The notes under the pieces were generated by a model. That model saw only the letters and a program-made list of their open reading frames with translations. It was not told where the DNA came from and did not search any database. DNA of 35,108 bases, from contig DASVQA010000196.1 of the NCBI GenBank assembly GCA_036389375.1, positions 1-35,108 on the forward strand, given 5' to 3'. Origin of the DNA: QHXQ01 sp036389375 (lineage in GTDB: Bacteria; Acidobacteriota; Blastocatellia; Pyrinomonadales; Pyrinomonadaceae). Below are positions 24,894 to 33,227 of this stretch, piece by piece; position 1 is the first letter of the stretch, and each line of letters begins with the position of its first letter. The position numbers were made by a program, and so were the translations under genes.

Positions 24894-25100
24894 ATGCGTA
24901 ATCCTATGCTGGCGGGCGTGCTCAGCTTCCTGATTCCCGGCGTCGGGCAGCTTTACAACGGCCGGATTCTGGCGGGCATACTCTGGCTGTTGCTGACTGG
25001 TTTTTCGTGGATCGGCTCGGCCGGCCTGCTCGGTTGGATTTGCCACATCGTCGCGGCCTACACAGCCTACAGCTACGCCAAAGAGCATCCCATTCGTTGA
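24894..25100 (+). CDS. Small two-helix membrane protein (TM2-like)
   Basis: The 68-residue protein is almost entirely hydrophobic, with helices at about 6-33 and 36-58 and a short basic tail (KEHPIR). The phrase FLIPGVGQLYNGRILAGILW resembles the PGxGQ(F/L)YxG signature of TM2 and related small membrane proteins, whose role is unknown. GGAGGTAA ends nine bases before the ATG, so translation is likely strong. It lies 72 bp after dnaX on the same strand; co-transcription is possible. No terminator was seen in the 234-bp gap that follows. Confidence 0.8.
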   Translation: MRNPMLAGVLSFLIPGVGQLYNGRILAGILWLLLTGFSWIGSAGLLGWICHIVAAYTAYSYAKEHPIR

Positions 25101-25212
25101 GCTACACCGGCCGTTTACGGCGGCGCTCAACTCGTCGCTGTTAACATAGTTGCGCGGCCCGGCCAACTGCGAGGCGCGCATAGCCCGGTGCGCGCCTGCG
25201 GGGCAGCCCGCG

Positions 25213-25242
25213 TTGACAGTCGATTTCGCGCCTCCTTATACT
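25213..25242 (+). promoter_or_regulatory. Sigma-70 promoter of the peptidase-MA/TPR gene
   Basis: A perfect TTGACA (25213-25218) and TATACT (25237-25242, five of six) are spaced by 18 bases. Transcription would start near 25250, giving a leader of about 85 bases before the ATG at 25335. This supports choosing that ATG over an upstream in-frame ATG at 25188, which lies before the promoter. Confidence 0.7.
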
Positions 25243-25334
25243 CTCTCTTCGTTCGTCGCAGTTGTGCCGCAAATCCTCGCTGCACCCGCGCCGTTGTCCC
25301 GCAAATAGTCCAAACGATAGTGGAGTTTTGTAGT

Positions 25335-27299
25335 ATGAAACGCCTGACCTCGTCGCTCGCGGCGGCGCTCGTCCTATGCGCCCTCACTTTGTCTGCGCCC
25401 GCCACGCCCGCTAAAGACACCTGGCTGAAAGTGCGCTCGAAGAATTTCCTGCTCGTCGGCAATGCGAGCGAGAAAGAGATAAGACAGGTCGCCACGCGGC
25501 TCGAACAGTTCCGCGACGTGTTCCTCAAACTGCGCCCCGGCGTCGCCGCGCACCCGCTGATGCTCCCGACGACCGTCGTCGTCTTCAAGAGCCATAGCTC
25601 TTATCGCCCCTTCAAGCCGCTCTACGAGGGCAAACCGCAGGAGCACGTCGCGGGCTACTTCCAACCGGGTGAGGACGTGAACTACATCACGCTGACGCCT
25701 GAGTCGCACGGCCTCGAAAGCCCCTTCGGCACGATCTTTCACGAGTATACGCACCTGCTCGTCAACAACGTGTTGCGCGACCCGCCCGTCTGGTTCAATG
25801 AAGGATTGGCCGAATACTACAGCACGCTCGCCGTAACGGATGGCAACAAGAAGATCACGCTCGGCATACCGATCAGCAATCACGTGCTGCTGCTGCGCCA
25901 GCAGTTTATCCACCTCGAAGACCTGCTGCGCGTCACACACGACTCGCCCGCCTACAACGAAGGCGACAAGACCGGCATCTTCTACGCCGAATCGTGGGCG
26001 CTCGTACACTATCTGTTAGAGGGCAACAAGGGGCAGCGCGTGTCGCAACTGGCGCGCTTCAGCGAACTGCTCGGTTCAGGTCAGACGCTCGAAGATAGTT
26101 TCCGGCAGGCGTTCGCAATGGATTTTGCGACGATGGAGAAGGAGTTGCGCCGGTATGTGCAGAACGATCAGTATCACGTGCAGTACTTCACCACCGAGCA
26201 GCCGCTCGAATTCGACGCCGAAATGCAGACCGCGCCCCTGAGCGACGCGGAAGCGCAAGCCTATCTCGGCGACCTGCTCTATCACACGAACCGCGCGGAC
26301 GAGGCCGAGAAGTATCTGCAACAGGCGCTCACGCTCGCGCCCGACCTCGCCCCGGCGCAGGCTACGCTCGGCATGGTGCGCGTGCGCCAGCGGCGTTACG
26401 ACGAGGCCGTTCAATCGTTGCAGCAGGCCGTTAAAGCCGACGCGCAGAACTATCTCGCGCACTACTATCTGGCGGAAGCCCTGAGTCGCAAAAGCCTCGG
26501 CCCCGACAACATGATCATGCGCTACGAGACGGCGACCGCCGCCACGATGCGCGCCGAGTTGAAGCAGGCCATCCAGTTGAACCCGAACTTCCCTGAGGCT
26601 TATCACCTACTCGGCTTCCTCGACATGGTCAACGAAGAGGAACTAGGAGAAGCGACCGGGCTGCTGCTGCGCGCCCGCCAACTCAAACCGGAACGCTTCC
26701 AGTACGCGATCACGCTCGCCAAAGTCTACATGCGCCGCGAACAGTTCGACGCGGCGCGCAACGTGCTCAACCAGATCATACGCAGCAGCAGCGCCGACGG
26801 CCAGATGCGCGCCGAAGCCCGCGCCACCCTTCAGACCGTTGATAATTTCGCCGCCCAACTCGCGCGCATCAAGGCGCTCAACGAGGAGGCGAAGGCGGCC
26901 GGGGCGCGCCCCGCGCTTAAACGTCGCGGCGACGACTCTGCGGCGCAAGCGGACGAGCCGCCATCGCCCGTAGATTTACGGCCGCGCATTCCTAAGCGCA
27001 CCGAAGGGCAGCAGGTGCGCGGCCTGCTCACGAAGATCGAATGCACGGGCGGCGCAAGCGCAGTCCTCTACGTGCAGGCGGGCGACAAGCTTTATAAGCT
27101 GCACTCGGACGCGTTCGACCGCGTCGAGTTCGTCACCTACGTCCCGCAGATGTCCGGTCACATCGGTTGCGGCCCGGCCAAGCCCGAAACTTACGTCATC
27201 GCCACCTTCCGCCCGCCCGCGCCAGAGGCGCGCGCCAAGTTCGACGGCGAAGTTTTAGCCGTTGACTTCATCACAAAGGAGATGGAAGTAGAACCGTAA
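25335..27299 (+). CDS. Secreted peptidase-MA-like (gluzincin) metalloprotease with TPR repeats
   Basis: The 654-residue protein has a signal peptide (about 1-26, ending ATPAKD) and an N-terminal metallopeptidase domain (30-300). The zinc motif His136-Glu137-x2-His140 is in FHEYTHLLVN, followed by PPVWFNEGLAEYYS, whose Glu156 fits the third ligand. This layout matches peptidase MA/DUF1570 proteins. Tetratricopeptide repeats occupy about 345-550 (AYLGDLLYHTNRADEAEKYL, ATLGMVRVRQRRYDEAVQSL), which bind protein partners. A C-terminal beta-rich domain (about 605-654) with VRGLLTKIECTGG and VLYVQAGDKLY follows a basic linker. It is probably periplasmic and catalytically competent. It converges with the Ycf48-like gene. 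The substrate is unknown. Confidence 0.87.
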   Translation: MKRLTSSLAAALVLCALTLSAPATPAKDTWLKVRSKNFLLVGNASEKEIRQVATRLEQFRDVFLKLRPGVAAHPLMLPTTVVVFKSHSSYRPFKPLYEGKPQEHVAGYFQPGEDVNYITLTPESHGLESPFGTIFHEYTHLLVNNVLRDPPVWFNEGLAEYYSTLAVTDGNKKITLGIPISNHVLLLRQQFIHLEDLLRVTHDSPAYNEGDKTGIFYAESWALVHYLLEGNKGQRVSQLARFSELLGSGQTLEDSFRQAFAMDFATMEKELRRYVQNDQYHVQYFTTEQPLEFDAEMQTAPLSDAEAQAYLGDLLYHTNRADEAEKYLQQALTLAPDLAPAQATLGMVRVRQRRYDEAVQSLQQAVKADAQNYLAHYYLAEALSRKSLGPDNMIMRYETATAATMRAELKQAIQLNPNFPEAYHLLGFLDMVNEEELGEATGLLLRARQLKPERFQYAITLAKVYMRREQFDAARNVLNQIIRSSSADGQMRAEARATLQTVDNFAAQLARIKALNEEAKAAGARPALKRRGDDSAAQADEPPSPVDLRPRIPKRTEGQQVRGLLTKIECTGGASAVLYVQAGDKLYKLHSDAFDRVEFVTYVPQMSGHIGCGPAKPETYVIATFRPPAPEARAKFDGEVLAVDFITKEMEVEP

Positions 27300-27324
27300 G
27301 GCGCAAACGGAAACGCACAAGCAG

Positions 27325-27406
27325 GCGCAGAGGGCGCAAACGATAGGGCCGTGTGCTGCTGATGATTCAGAGCAAGCGGCCATCGTCCTGCGCCCTGTGC
27401 GCTTTT
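27325..27406. terminator. Possible bidirectional terminator between convergent genes
   Basis: GCGCAGAGGGCGCA (27325-27338) pairs with TGCGCCCTGTGCGC (27389-27402) with one mismatch, and TTTT follows at 27403-27406. The loop is long, about 50 bases, so this is a tentative call. It lies between the ends of the peptidase-MA/TPR gene and the Ycf48-like gene. Confidence 0.4.
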
Positions 27407-27428
27407 CGCGCCCCGGCGCGGCTCTACT

Positions 27429-29405
27429 TTAGCGCGGCGGTTTCTTGCTGCCGGGCGGCACGGCGCGGGGGATGTCACCGCCTGTGGGCGAGAGTGGCGG
27501 GGCCGCCTCGGTTGTTTGCAGTTTGGGTTTGTCGCGTTTGAGCAGAGGGATTTTGGGGCGCGGCAAGGAGACTGTGTCAACAGTATCGGCGCGGCGAAGG
27601 ATGACGCCGCCGCGCCCCGCCACCCACGCAGCCGTGCCGCCGCGATAGGCGACGCCGAAGAGTGGGACGCTGGTTGCGCCGGCGATCATGCGCCACGTCA
27701 GCCCGCCGTCTTTCGTTTGCAGCACGCGCCCCTGATCGCCGACGACCAATGCGTCGTCGCGCGTCGCGGTGGAGATCGCAAACAGGTTGATCTTCAACCC
27801 GCTCTCCTGATCCTTCCACGTCGCGCCGCCATCGTCCGTGCGCAGGATGAGACCCGCCGCGCCGACGATGTAGCCGCGCTGCTTGTCGGCAAACGTGACG
27901 TTGTAGAGCCACTCCTTGATGCGCAGTTCGCTGAAGTGCCACGTCTCGCCGCCGTCGGTCGTCCGCATGATCGTGCCTTGCGAGCCGACGGCCGTGGCGT
28001 TCTGTGCGTCGGCGAAGGCCACGTCTTCCAGCCACATGAGCGTGTTGGTGGGCGTCAGCCGCCACGACACGCCGCCGTCTTCCGTGCGCAGGAGCGTGCC
28101 GCGTGCGCCGACCACGAGACCGTGTTGTTCGTCTATGAAATGCACGCCGAACAGATCGACCGCCACGTCGGGCGCAGACGCTTTCGCCCACGTCAGCCCG
28201 CCGTCGAGCGAGCGCAGGATCGTGCCGCGTTCACCGACCACCCAGCCGTGCGTCTCGTCGAGGAAGAAGATGCGCGTGAGGCGTGCGTCCGTTTCGGTCG
28301 GGCGCACAGTCCAGCGCCGGCCGCCCGACGAGGTAAAGAGGACGCGCCCGTGCGCGCCCACGGCCCAGCCGCGCGCCGCGTCGAGAAAGAAAATGTCGGT
28401 CAGATCATCGCGCCCGCCTTCGGTCAGACGCCGCCAGTCAAGCCCGCCGTCGTCCGTGCGCAGGATCAGTCCGTCGCGCCCGGCGGCCCAGCCCGTGCGC
28501 TCGTCGGCAAAGAAGATGGTGGTGAGGCGCGGGCTGGTCTTGACGCTGACGGGTAGCCACGTCTGGCCGCCGTCGCCCGTTGACAGGACGAGTCCGGCGC
28601 TGCCCGTCGCCCAGCCGTTGTGCTCGTCCAGAAAGAAGACCGAGAGCAGATCGGCCTGTTGGAAGATGTCCACGCGCGTCCACGTCGCGCCGCCATCGTC
28701 CGTGCGCAGGACGAGTCCGCCATAGCCGACGGCGAAGGCGCGTGGGCCAGCGCCGACGAACGCCGCGCCCGTCAGTGGCAAATTGTCGTTGAGCGTCTTG
28801 TTCTGCCACGTCGCGCCGCCGTCCGCCGTGACGAGCAGCGTGCCCCGGTCGCCGACCGCCACGCCCGTCCGCTCGTCGGCGAAGGTGATGCTGAAGAGGT
28901 GCGCGCGGACGCCCGAACTTTGCGCGCGCCACGTGCGCCCGCCGTCCGTCGTAGCGATGATGCTGCCGTAAGTGCCGACCGCCCAGCCGTGCTGCGCGTC
29001 TTTGCCCGCGAAGGTGACGGCCGCCAGATGGTCGCGCACAGACGTGGCCCGCCGCTCCCAACGTTCACCGCCATTATCTGTCGTGACGACCGCGCCGCGC
29101 GCACCGACCGCGACCGCGCCGTTCTTATCTTTCACAAACAGCCCGTAGAGCGTCGTCACGACGGGCGCGCGCTGCGCTTCCCACTCGAAGCCGCCGTTGT
29201 CCGTGCGCAGGATCGCGCCGTCGGAGCCGACCGCCCAGCCGTGCCGCTTATCCGCCGCAAAGCGCACGGCATTGATGGCGTTCCCTTGCGGCAGCGGGTT
29301 CTGCCACAACCAGCCGCGCACCTGCGCCGCCGCACCCGCGCTCGTCAAACAGAGACACAGGCAGATGCGCCAGACGTGCGCGGCGGTACTTGCAGACACA
29401 GACAT
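27429..29405 (-). CDS. Secreted Ycf48-like beta-propeller protein with 13 repeats
   Basis: The 658-residue protein has a signal peptide (about 1-27, ending SAGAAAQ). Thirteen repeats of about 43-45 residues follow, each with (G)WAVG..G.(I/L)LRT.DGG.(T)W text, such as HGWAVGTYGSIIATTDGG and TGWAAGRDGLILRTDDGG, plus a partial fourteenth (AAWVAGRGGVILRR). This is the pattern of photosynthesis-system-II assembly factor Ycf48/HCF136 and sialidase-like BNR repeats. Thirteen to fourteen blades suggest two seven-bladed propellers. No photosystem gene is present; non-photosynthetic bacteria often carry such secreted propellers with unknown roles. The Arg/Pro-rich tail (PLSPTGGDIPRAVPPGSKKPPR region) is probably unstructured. 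The ATG at 29405 starts the signal peptide; an upstream open frame to 29510 is not used. Confidence 0.85.
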   Translation of the reverse strand: MSVSASTAAHVWRICLCLCLTSAGAAAQVRGWLWQNPLPQGNAINAVRFAADKRHGWAVGSDGAILRTDNGGFEWEAQRAPVVTTLYGLFVKDKNGAVAVGARGAVVTTDNGGERWERRATSVRDHLAAVTFAGKDAQHGWAVGTYGSIIATTDGGRTWRAQSSGVRAHLFSITFADERTGVAVGDRGTLLVTADGGATWQNKTLNDNLPLTGAAFVGAGPRAFAVGYGGLVLRTDDGGATWTRVDIFQQADLLSVFFLDEHNGWATGSAGLVLSTGDGGQTWLPVSVKTSPRLTTIFFADERTGWAAGRDGLILRTDDGGLDWRRLTEGGRDDLTDIFFLDAARGWAVGAHGRVLFTSSGGRRWTVRPTETDARLTRIFFLDETHGWVVGERGTILRSLDGGLTWAKASAPDVAVDLFGVHFIDEQHGLVVGARGTLLRTEDGGVSWRLTPTNTLMWLEDVAFADAQNATAVGSQGTIMRTTDGGETWHFSELRIKEWLYNVTFADKQRGYIVGAAGLILRTDDGGATWKDQESGLKINLFAISTATRDDALVVGDQGRVLQTKDGGLTWRMIAGATSVPLFGVAYRGGTAAWVAGRGGVILRRADTVDTVSLPRPKIPLLKRDKPKLQTTEAAPPLSPTGGDIPRAVPPGSKKPPR

Positions 29406-29510
29406 GCGCTTAAACGAAAAACTGTCAGCGGTCGGGGCGCGTGTTAGTCGGGGAGTTTTTGATTCTTGTGTGCGACGGATTAACCCGGCAACAACTCGCG
29501 GCGCGCGCAT

Positions 29511-30056
29511 TCAACTTGAAGCCAGACTGCCGACCCGATCAGTCGCTTCGCGCAGCACGCCTTCGTCCACGCGGCCGAGCGCGGCGATCTTGCGCGCGGC
29601 TTTGTCCACCGCCTCTTGCGCCAGTTCGCCCGCGTGCCCTTTGATCCATTGCCATCTGATCTCGTGCGTGTTCACGGCCCGGTCAAGCCGCGCCCACCAA
29701 TCGTGATTCGCCTTGCGCCTGAAGCGCCCGCTCATCGTCTCGACGACGTAGCGCGAGTCCGTCAGCACTTGCACGCGGCACGGCTCGCGCAGTAGTTCCA
29801 GCCCGATGGTCGCGGCGGCAATCTCCGCCTGCTGGTTTGTCGCCGCGCCGAGATAGCAGCCGACCGCGCGCCACACGTCGCGGTAGCCAAGAAGGGCTAC
29901 AGCCGCCGCGCGCGGCGTATCCTGCCCGTTGCCGAGACTTGAGCCGTCGCAGTAAATCCTGACGGATTTCAACGAGGGCTGCGGGCTGCGGGCTGCGGAC
30001 TGAATATGATCCCGCGCTTCATCCGGCACCGCTCTGTTTACGTCCTTTCCCTTCAT
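29511..30056 (-). CDS. rnhA: Ribonuclease H (RNase HI type)
   Basis: The 181-residue protein cuts RNA in RNA:DNA hybrids, clearing primers and R-loops. Its active-site acids are visible: Asp37 in IYCDGSS, Glu78 in NQQAEIAA, Asp100 in LTDSRYV and Asp151 in EAVDKAA, with His141 in IKGHAGE. The core begins near residue 31 (SVRIYCDG). The preceding 30 residues are partly encoded by a heptad repeat, so the real start may be the TTG at residue 29 rather than the ATG at 30056; the ATG has only a poorly spaced GAGGA. The Rad50-like gene ends 14 bp upstream, so the two are probably co-transcribed. The Ycf48-like gene follows 105 bp later. Confidence 0.88.
   Translation of the reverse strand: MKGKDVNRAVPDEARDHIQSAARSPQPSLKSVRIYCDGSSLGNGQDTPRAAAVALLGYRDVWRAVGCYLGAATNQQAEIAAATIGLELLREPCRVQVLTDSRYVVETMSGRFRRKANHDWWARLDRAVNTHEIRWQWIKGHAGELAQEAVDKAARKIAALGRVDEGVLREATDRVGSLASS
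29976..30003. repeat. Heptad tandem repeat inside the rnhA N-terminal reading frame
   Basis: Three exact copies of GGGCTGC (29976-29996) are followed by a degenerate fourth, GGACTGA. Read on the minus strand they encode about residues 19-28 (SAARSPQPSL) of the ribonuclease H open frame. Unlike the clusters at 2.1, 13.8 and 21.2 kb, no opposing arm was found nearby. Confidence 0.7.
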
Positions 30057-30070
30057 TCCTCAGCCTTCGT

Positions 30071-33000
30071 TCACGCCGCCGCGCCTTGCGCCTCTTGCAC
30101 CAGATTATCGCCGGGGATGTGCTTGACGTGATCGACTGACTCCTCGAACGTGTCGTCGTGCGAGATGACGAACAACTGTTTGAAGTGGCGCACCTGCCCG
30201 ATCTGCTGCGCGAGTCGTTCGCGGCGCTCGGCGTCCATATTGACCGTCGGCTCGTCGAAGAAAGCGATGCGTATGTCCGACAACTGTTTCAACAGCGCGA
30301 GGCGCACGGCGAGCGCCGCCGCCATCTGCTCGCCGCCCGACAGGTTCGGGAACGAACGTTCATAACCACCCTCTTCCACCACGATCTCGTAGTCGCGCGT
30401 CCAACGCAGCGCCCGCCCCGCCTCGCCCGTGATCTCGCGGAAGAGTTGATTCGCTTCAATTGAGATGTTGTAGAGATAACTCTCCGTCACGAGCGGCCCC
30501 GCCGCTTTGAGCGTGTCGCGGATGAAATCCGTTGCCTCCGCGAGACCCTGCAAACGCTCCTTCGCGCGAAACTCCTCCCGCAGCGAAGCGCGCACTTCGT
30601 CGAGCCGCGCCAACTCCGCACCCAACGACGCCGCACGCTCGCGCGCCGCATCAAGCTGCGCGGCACAGGTCGCGGCGCGCTCGCGCACAAGCGTCAACTG
30701 CGCGCGCTCGGCCGCGTGGCGCGCGCCATCGTAAGCGGCAACGGCCGTCGCGTGCGCGCCTCTGGCCGTGTGCGCCGCGCGCGTCGCCTGCTCCGTCTCG
30801 GCGGCGGCGCGGGCCACTTCGCTCGTGCGCGCCTCGACCGTCGCCGCGAGCGCCGCCGCTGCCAGATAGTCGCGGTAGGCGGCGGCCGTGCGTTCGCGCT
30901 CGGCGAGCGTGCGCGTCCACTCGGCGTCGAAGCCGCTGAAGCGTTGCAACTGTTCGCTCACGTCGCGCTGCTCGGCCACGAGCGCCGCGTGCGCCGCGCG
31001 CGCACCCTCCATTTCGGCTTGCAGCGCCGGTTCGCGCTCGACTTCGGCGCGCAGCAGACGCGCGCGCCCGCGTGGATCGTTCAAGGCACGCAGGCGCGCG
31101 TCCACCTCCGCGATGTCCTTGTCTATGACGGCGACGGCCGAGGCATCCGCCGCCAGTTGGTCGCGGTCTTCTTTCTTGCGCTTGCCCTCCACTTCGATCT
31201 CTTTGAGCCGCTGGCGCAGCGGTTCAAGTTCGGCGTAACGCAACAAGGCCTCGCGCGCCTCGATCAACTCGGCGTTGACGCCCGCATGTTTGCTCTGCCA
31301 TTCGTCCAGCAAAGCGACCGGCGGCAGCGCCTCAAGCGCCCGCTCGACGCTGGCGAGCGCCTGTGCGCGTTCACCGAGCAGCGTGCGCTCCTGCGCCAGC
31401 AGCACGCGCTCGCGTTCCAACTGCACAAGCGCCACGCCCGCCTCGCGCGCCGCACGCACCGCACGGGTCACGCGCGCCGCTTCGGTCTGCACGGCCTTCA
31501 GTTCCGCATTGTTCGCCGCAAGATGGTCTGTGAAGTAGCCGTCGAGCGTCTGGCCTTCGCCGATGTTCAGGCACTTCTCAGAGAGGATCGGGCACAGTCC
31601 GCCTTTGACCTCCTGCCGCATCTTCTCGTCGCGCGCGATCTCTGCGCGCAGGTGCGCGGCCTGCTCTTGCAACTCGCGCTCGCTCGCTTCAAGTTCGGCG
31701 GCGCGCCCAGCCCCCCGCGCGCGCGGTTCAAGCTCGCTCGCCTTGCGTTCGAGCGCCGCGACCGTGCCTTGCAGCCGTTTGACCTCGCGGGCCAGTTCGC
31801 GCCGCTGGTCGGTCAAGTGTTTGCGCGTCGTTCTGGCCTGCTCGGCTTTACTGAGTTCCGTTTCGATGTGCAGCCGTTCGCTGTCGAGCCGCGCCACGCG
31901 TTCCTGCGCGCCGGCCGCACGCTCGGCCTGACGGACTGCGTCGCGCGTCTGTGTGTGTTGCGCCCGCAACGCTTCGAGTTCGGCATCGAGCCGCGCGAGG
32001 CGTTCGCCCGCAGCCAGCGCCCGCGCGCGCAACTCGCGCAGGTGTTCGCGCTCACGCTCCGACTCGGCCTGTTGTTTAATCTCAGGTTCAATCTGCGCGA
32101 GCGCCGCGTGCGCTTGCTCTATCGCGTCGAGCGCTTCGGTCAACCGGCGCACGTCCGCTTCGGCTTTAAAGACGAGCCGCGCGACGCGCTCGCCTTCGGC
32201 GCGCAGGCGGTCACGCTCGGCGCGCTCGACTTCGAGCCGTTGCAACTCGACGCGCGCCGCTTCGTGCGCGCGGAAGTCAGCTTCGGTCGCCTCCTGCCGC
32301 GCACGCGCAGCAAGGGCGGCATCCAACTCGCCGCGCAGATCACCCAAGCGCCGCGCCGAGGCATCGCGTTCTATGTCGGCGCGGTCGGCGGCGGCGCGCG
32401 TCTCGCCAACGCGCCGCTCCGCTTCGTCCAACGCTTCGACGGCGCGCGCGTGCGTCTCGACCTCTTGCTGCAAGGCGGCGAGCGTCGCGCCCAACTCGGC
32501 CGCGCGCGCCGCCACCGTCTTGTGCTCCGCCACCGTCTCGTCGTAGCGCGCCAGCGTCCCTTCCGCGCGCCCGATGCGCTCGCGTGCTTCGGCGACGCGC
32601 TCGCCGATGAGGCGCGTCGTCTCGCCCAGCCGTTGCGCGCCCTCGCGGTACTCTTCCACCTTGAGCAGCCGATCAAAGGCGGCCTTGCGCTGGCTCGCGG
32701 GCTTGAGAAAATCGGCCGTCAAAGTGCCCTGCGGCACGCCGACGGCCGACTTGAAGAGAGCGGGCAAGTCCGTGCCCGGTTCGATGCCGAGATGTTGGCG
32801 CAGGAAGGCGGCCACGTCCTGCTTCTTCTCCGCCAGCCGCGTGTTGAGCAGCGGATCGACAACGTAATAGCCGTTCCCCGTGTCGCGGTAGACGGTGTAC
32901 TCGCGCTCGTCCAGATCGCTCTCGAAGGTGACGCGCACCACGCCCTTCTTCGCGCCGCGCCGGAGGAAATCGTCCTTCGAGTAGTCGAGCACGTCGAAGA

Positions 33001-33139
33001 GCGTCCACGCGATGGCTTCGAGGATGGTCGTTTTGCCTGCGCCGTTTGGGCCGACGATGGCCGTCGTGCCCGGCGCGAAGACGAACTCGCCGCGTTCGTA
33101 CGATTTGATGTGCTCTAATTCAACCCGCGTGACGTGCAT
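30071..33139 (-). CDS. Rad50/SbcC-like SMC-family ATPase
   Basis: The 1022-residue protein starts MHVTRVELEHIKSYERGEF, with Walker A GPNGAGKTT at about 34-42, then a Q-loop region. Long charged, Ala/Arg/Glu-rich coiled coils run from about 170 to 870. The ABC signature LSGGEQMAAALAVRLALL, Walker B FFDEPTVNMDAERR and H-loop VISHDD are near the C-terminus. At the centre, Cys516 and Cys523 in CPILSEKC lie where Rad50 has its zinc hook, but with C-x6-C rather than CxxC spacing. Such proteins work with Mre11/SbcD nucleases to process broken or hairpin DNA ends; no nuclease partner is adjacent here. RNase H follows 14 bp downstream. No strong ribosome site precedes the ATG. Confidence 0.9.
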   Translation of the reverse strand: MHVTRVELEHIKSYERGEFVFAPGTTAIVGPNGAGKTTILEAIAWTLFDVLDYSKDDFLRRGAKKGVVRVTFESDLDEREYTVYRDTGNGYYVVDPLLNTRLAEKKQDVAAFLRQHLGIEPGTDLPALFKSAVGVPQGTLTADFLKPASQRKAAFDRLLKVEEYREGAQRLGETTRLIGERVAEARERIGRAEGTLARYDETVAEHKTVAARAAELGATLAALQQEVETHARAVEALDEAERRVGETRAAADRADIERDASARRLGDLRGELDAALAARARQEATEADFRAHEAARVELQRLEVERAERDRLRAEGERVARLVFKAEADVRRLTEALDAIEQAHAALAQIEPEIKQQAESEREREHLRELRARALAAGERLARLDAELEALRAQHTQTRDAVRQAERAAGAQERVARLDSERLHIETELSKAEQARTTRKHLTDQRRELAREVKRLQGTVAALERKASELEPRARGAGRAAELEASERELQEQAAHLRAEIARDEKMRQEVKGGLCPILSEKCLNIGEGQTLDGYFTDHLAANNAELKAVQTEAARVTRAVRAAREAGVALVQLERERVLLAQERTLLGERAQALASVERALEALPPVALLDEWQSKHAGVNAELIEAREALLRYAELEPLRQRLKEIEVEGKRKKEDRDQLAADASAVAVIDKDIAEVDARLRALNDPRGRARLLRAEVEREPALQAEMEGARAAHAALVAEQRDVSEQLQRFSGFDAEWTRTLAERERTAAAYRDYLAAAALAATVEARTSEVARAAAETEQATRAAHTARGAHATAVAAYDGARHAAERAQLTLVRERAATCAAQLDAARERAASLGAELARLDEVRASLREEFRAKERLQGLAEATDFIRDTLKAAGPLVTESYLYNISIEANQLFREITGEAGRALRWTRDYEIVVEEGGYERSFPNLSGGEQMAAALAVRLALLKQLSDIRIAFFDEPTVNMDAERRERLAQQIGQVRHFKQLFVISHDDTFEESVDHVKHIPGDNLVQEAQGAAA

Positions 33140-33227
33140 ATCGTTCAGTCAACAACCGACGCGGCCACCCCTTGCGCGCGTGCAAACCTTGCGGCCGGTG
33201 GTGGCTCAAAAGTGAAGCAATAGCCTA

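Noticed and set aside
30716..33118. Plus-strand open frame of 800 codons opposite the Rad50-like gene
   Set aside because: It mirrors the coiled-coil codons of the ATPase and has no recognisable domain.
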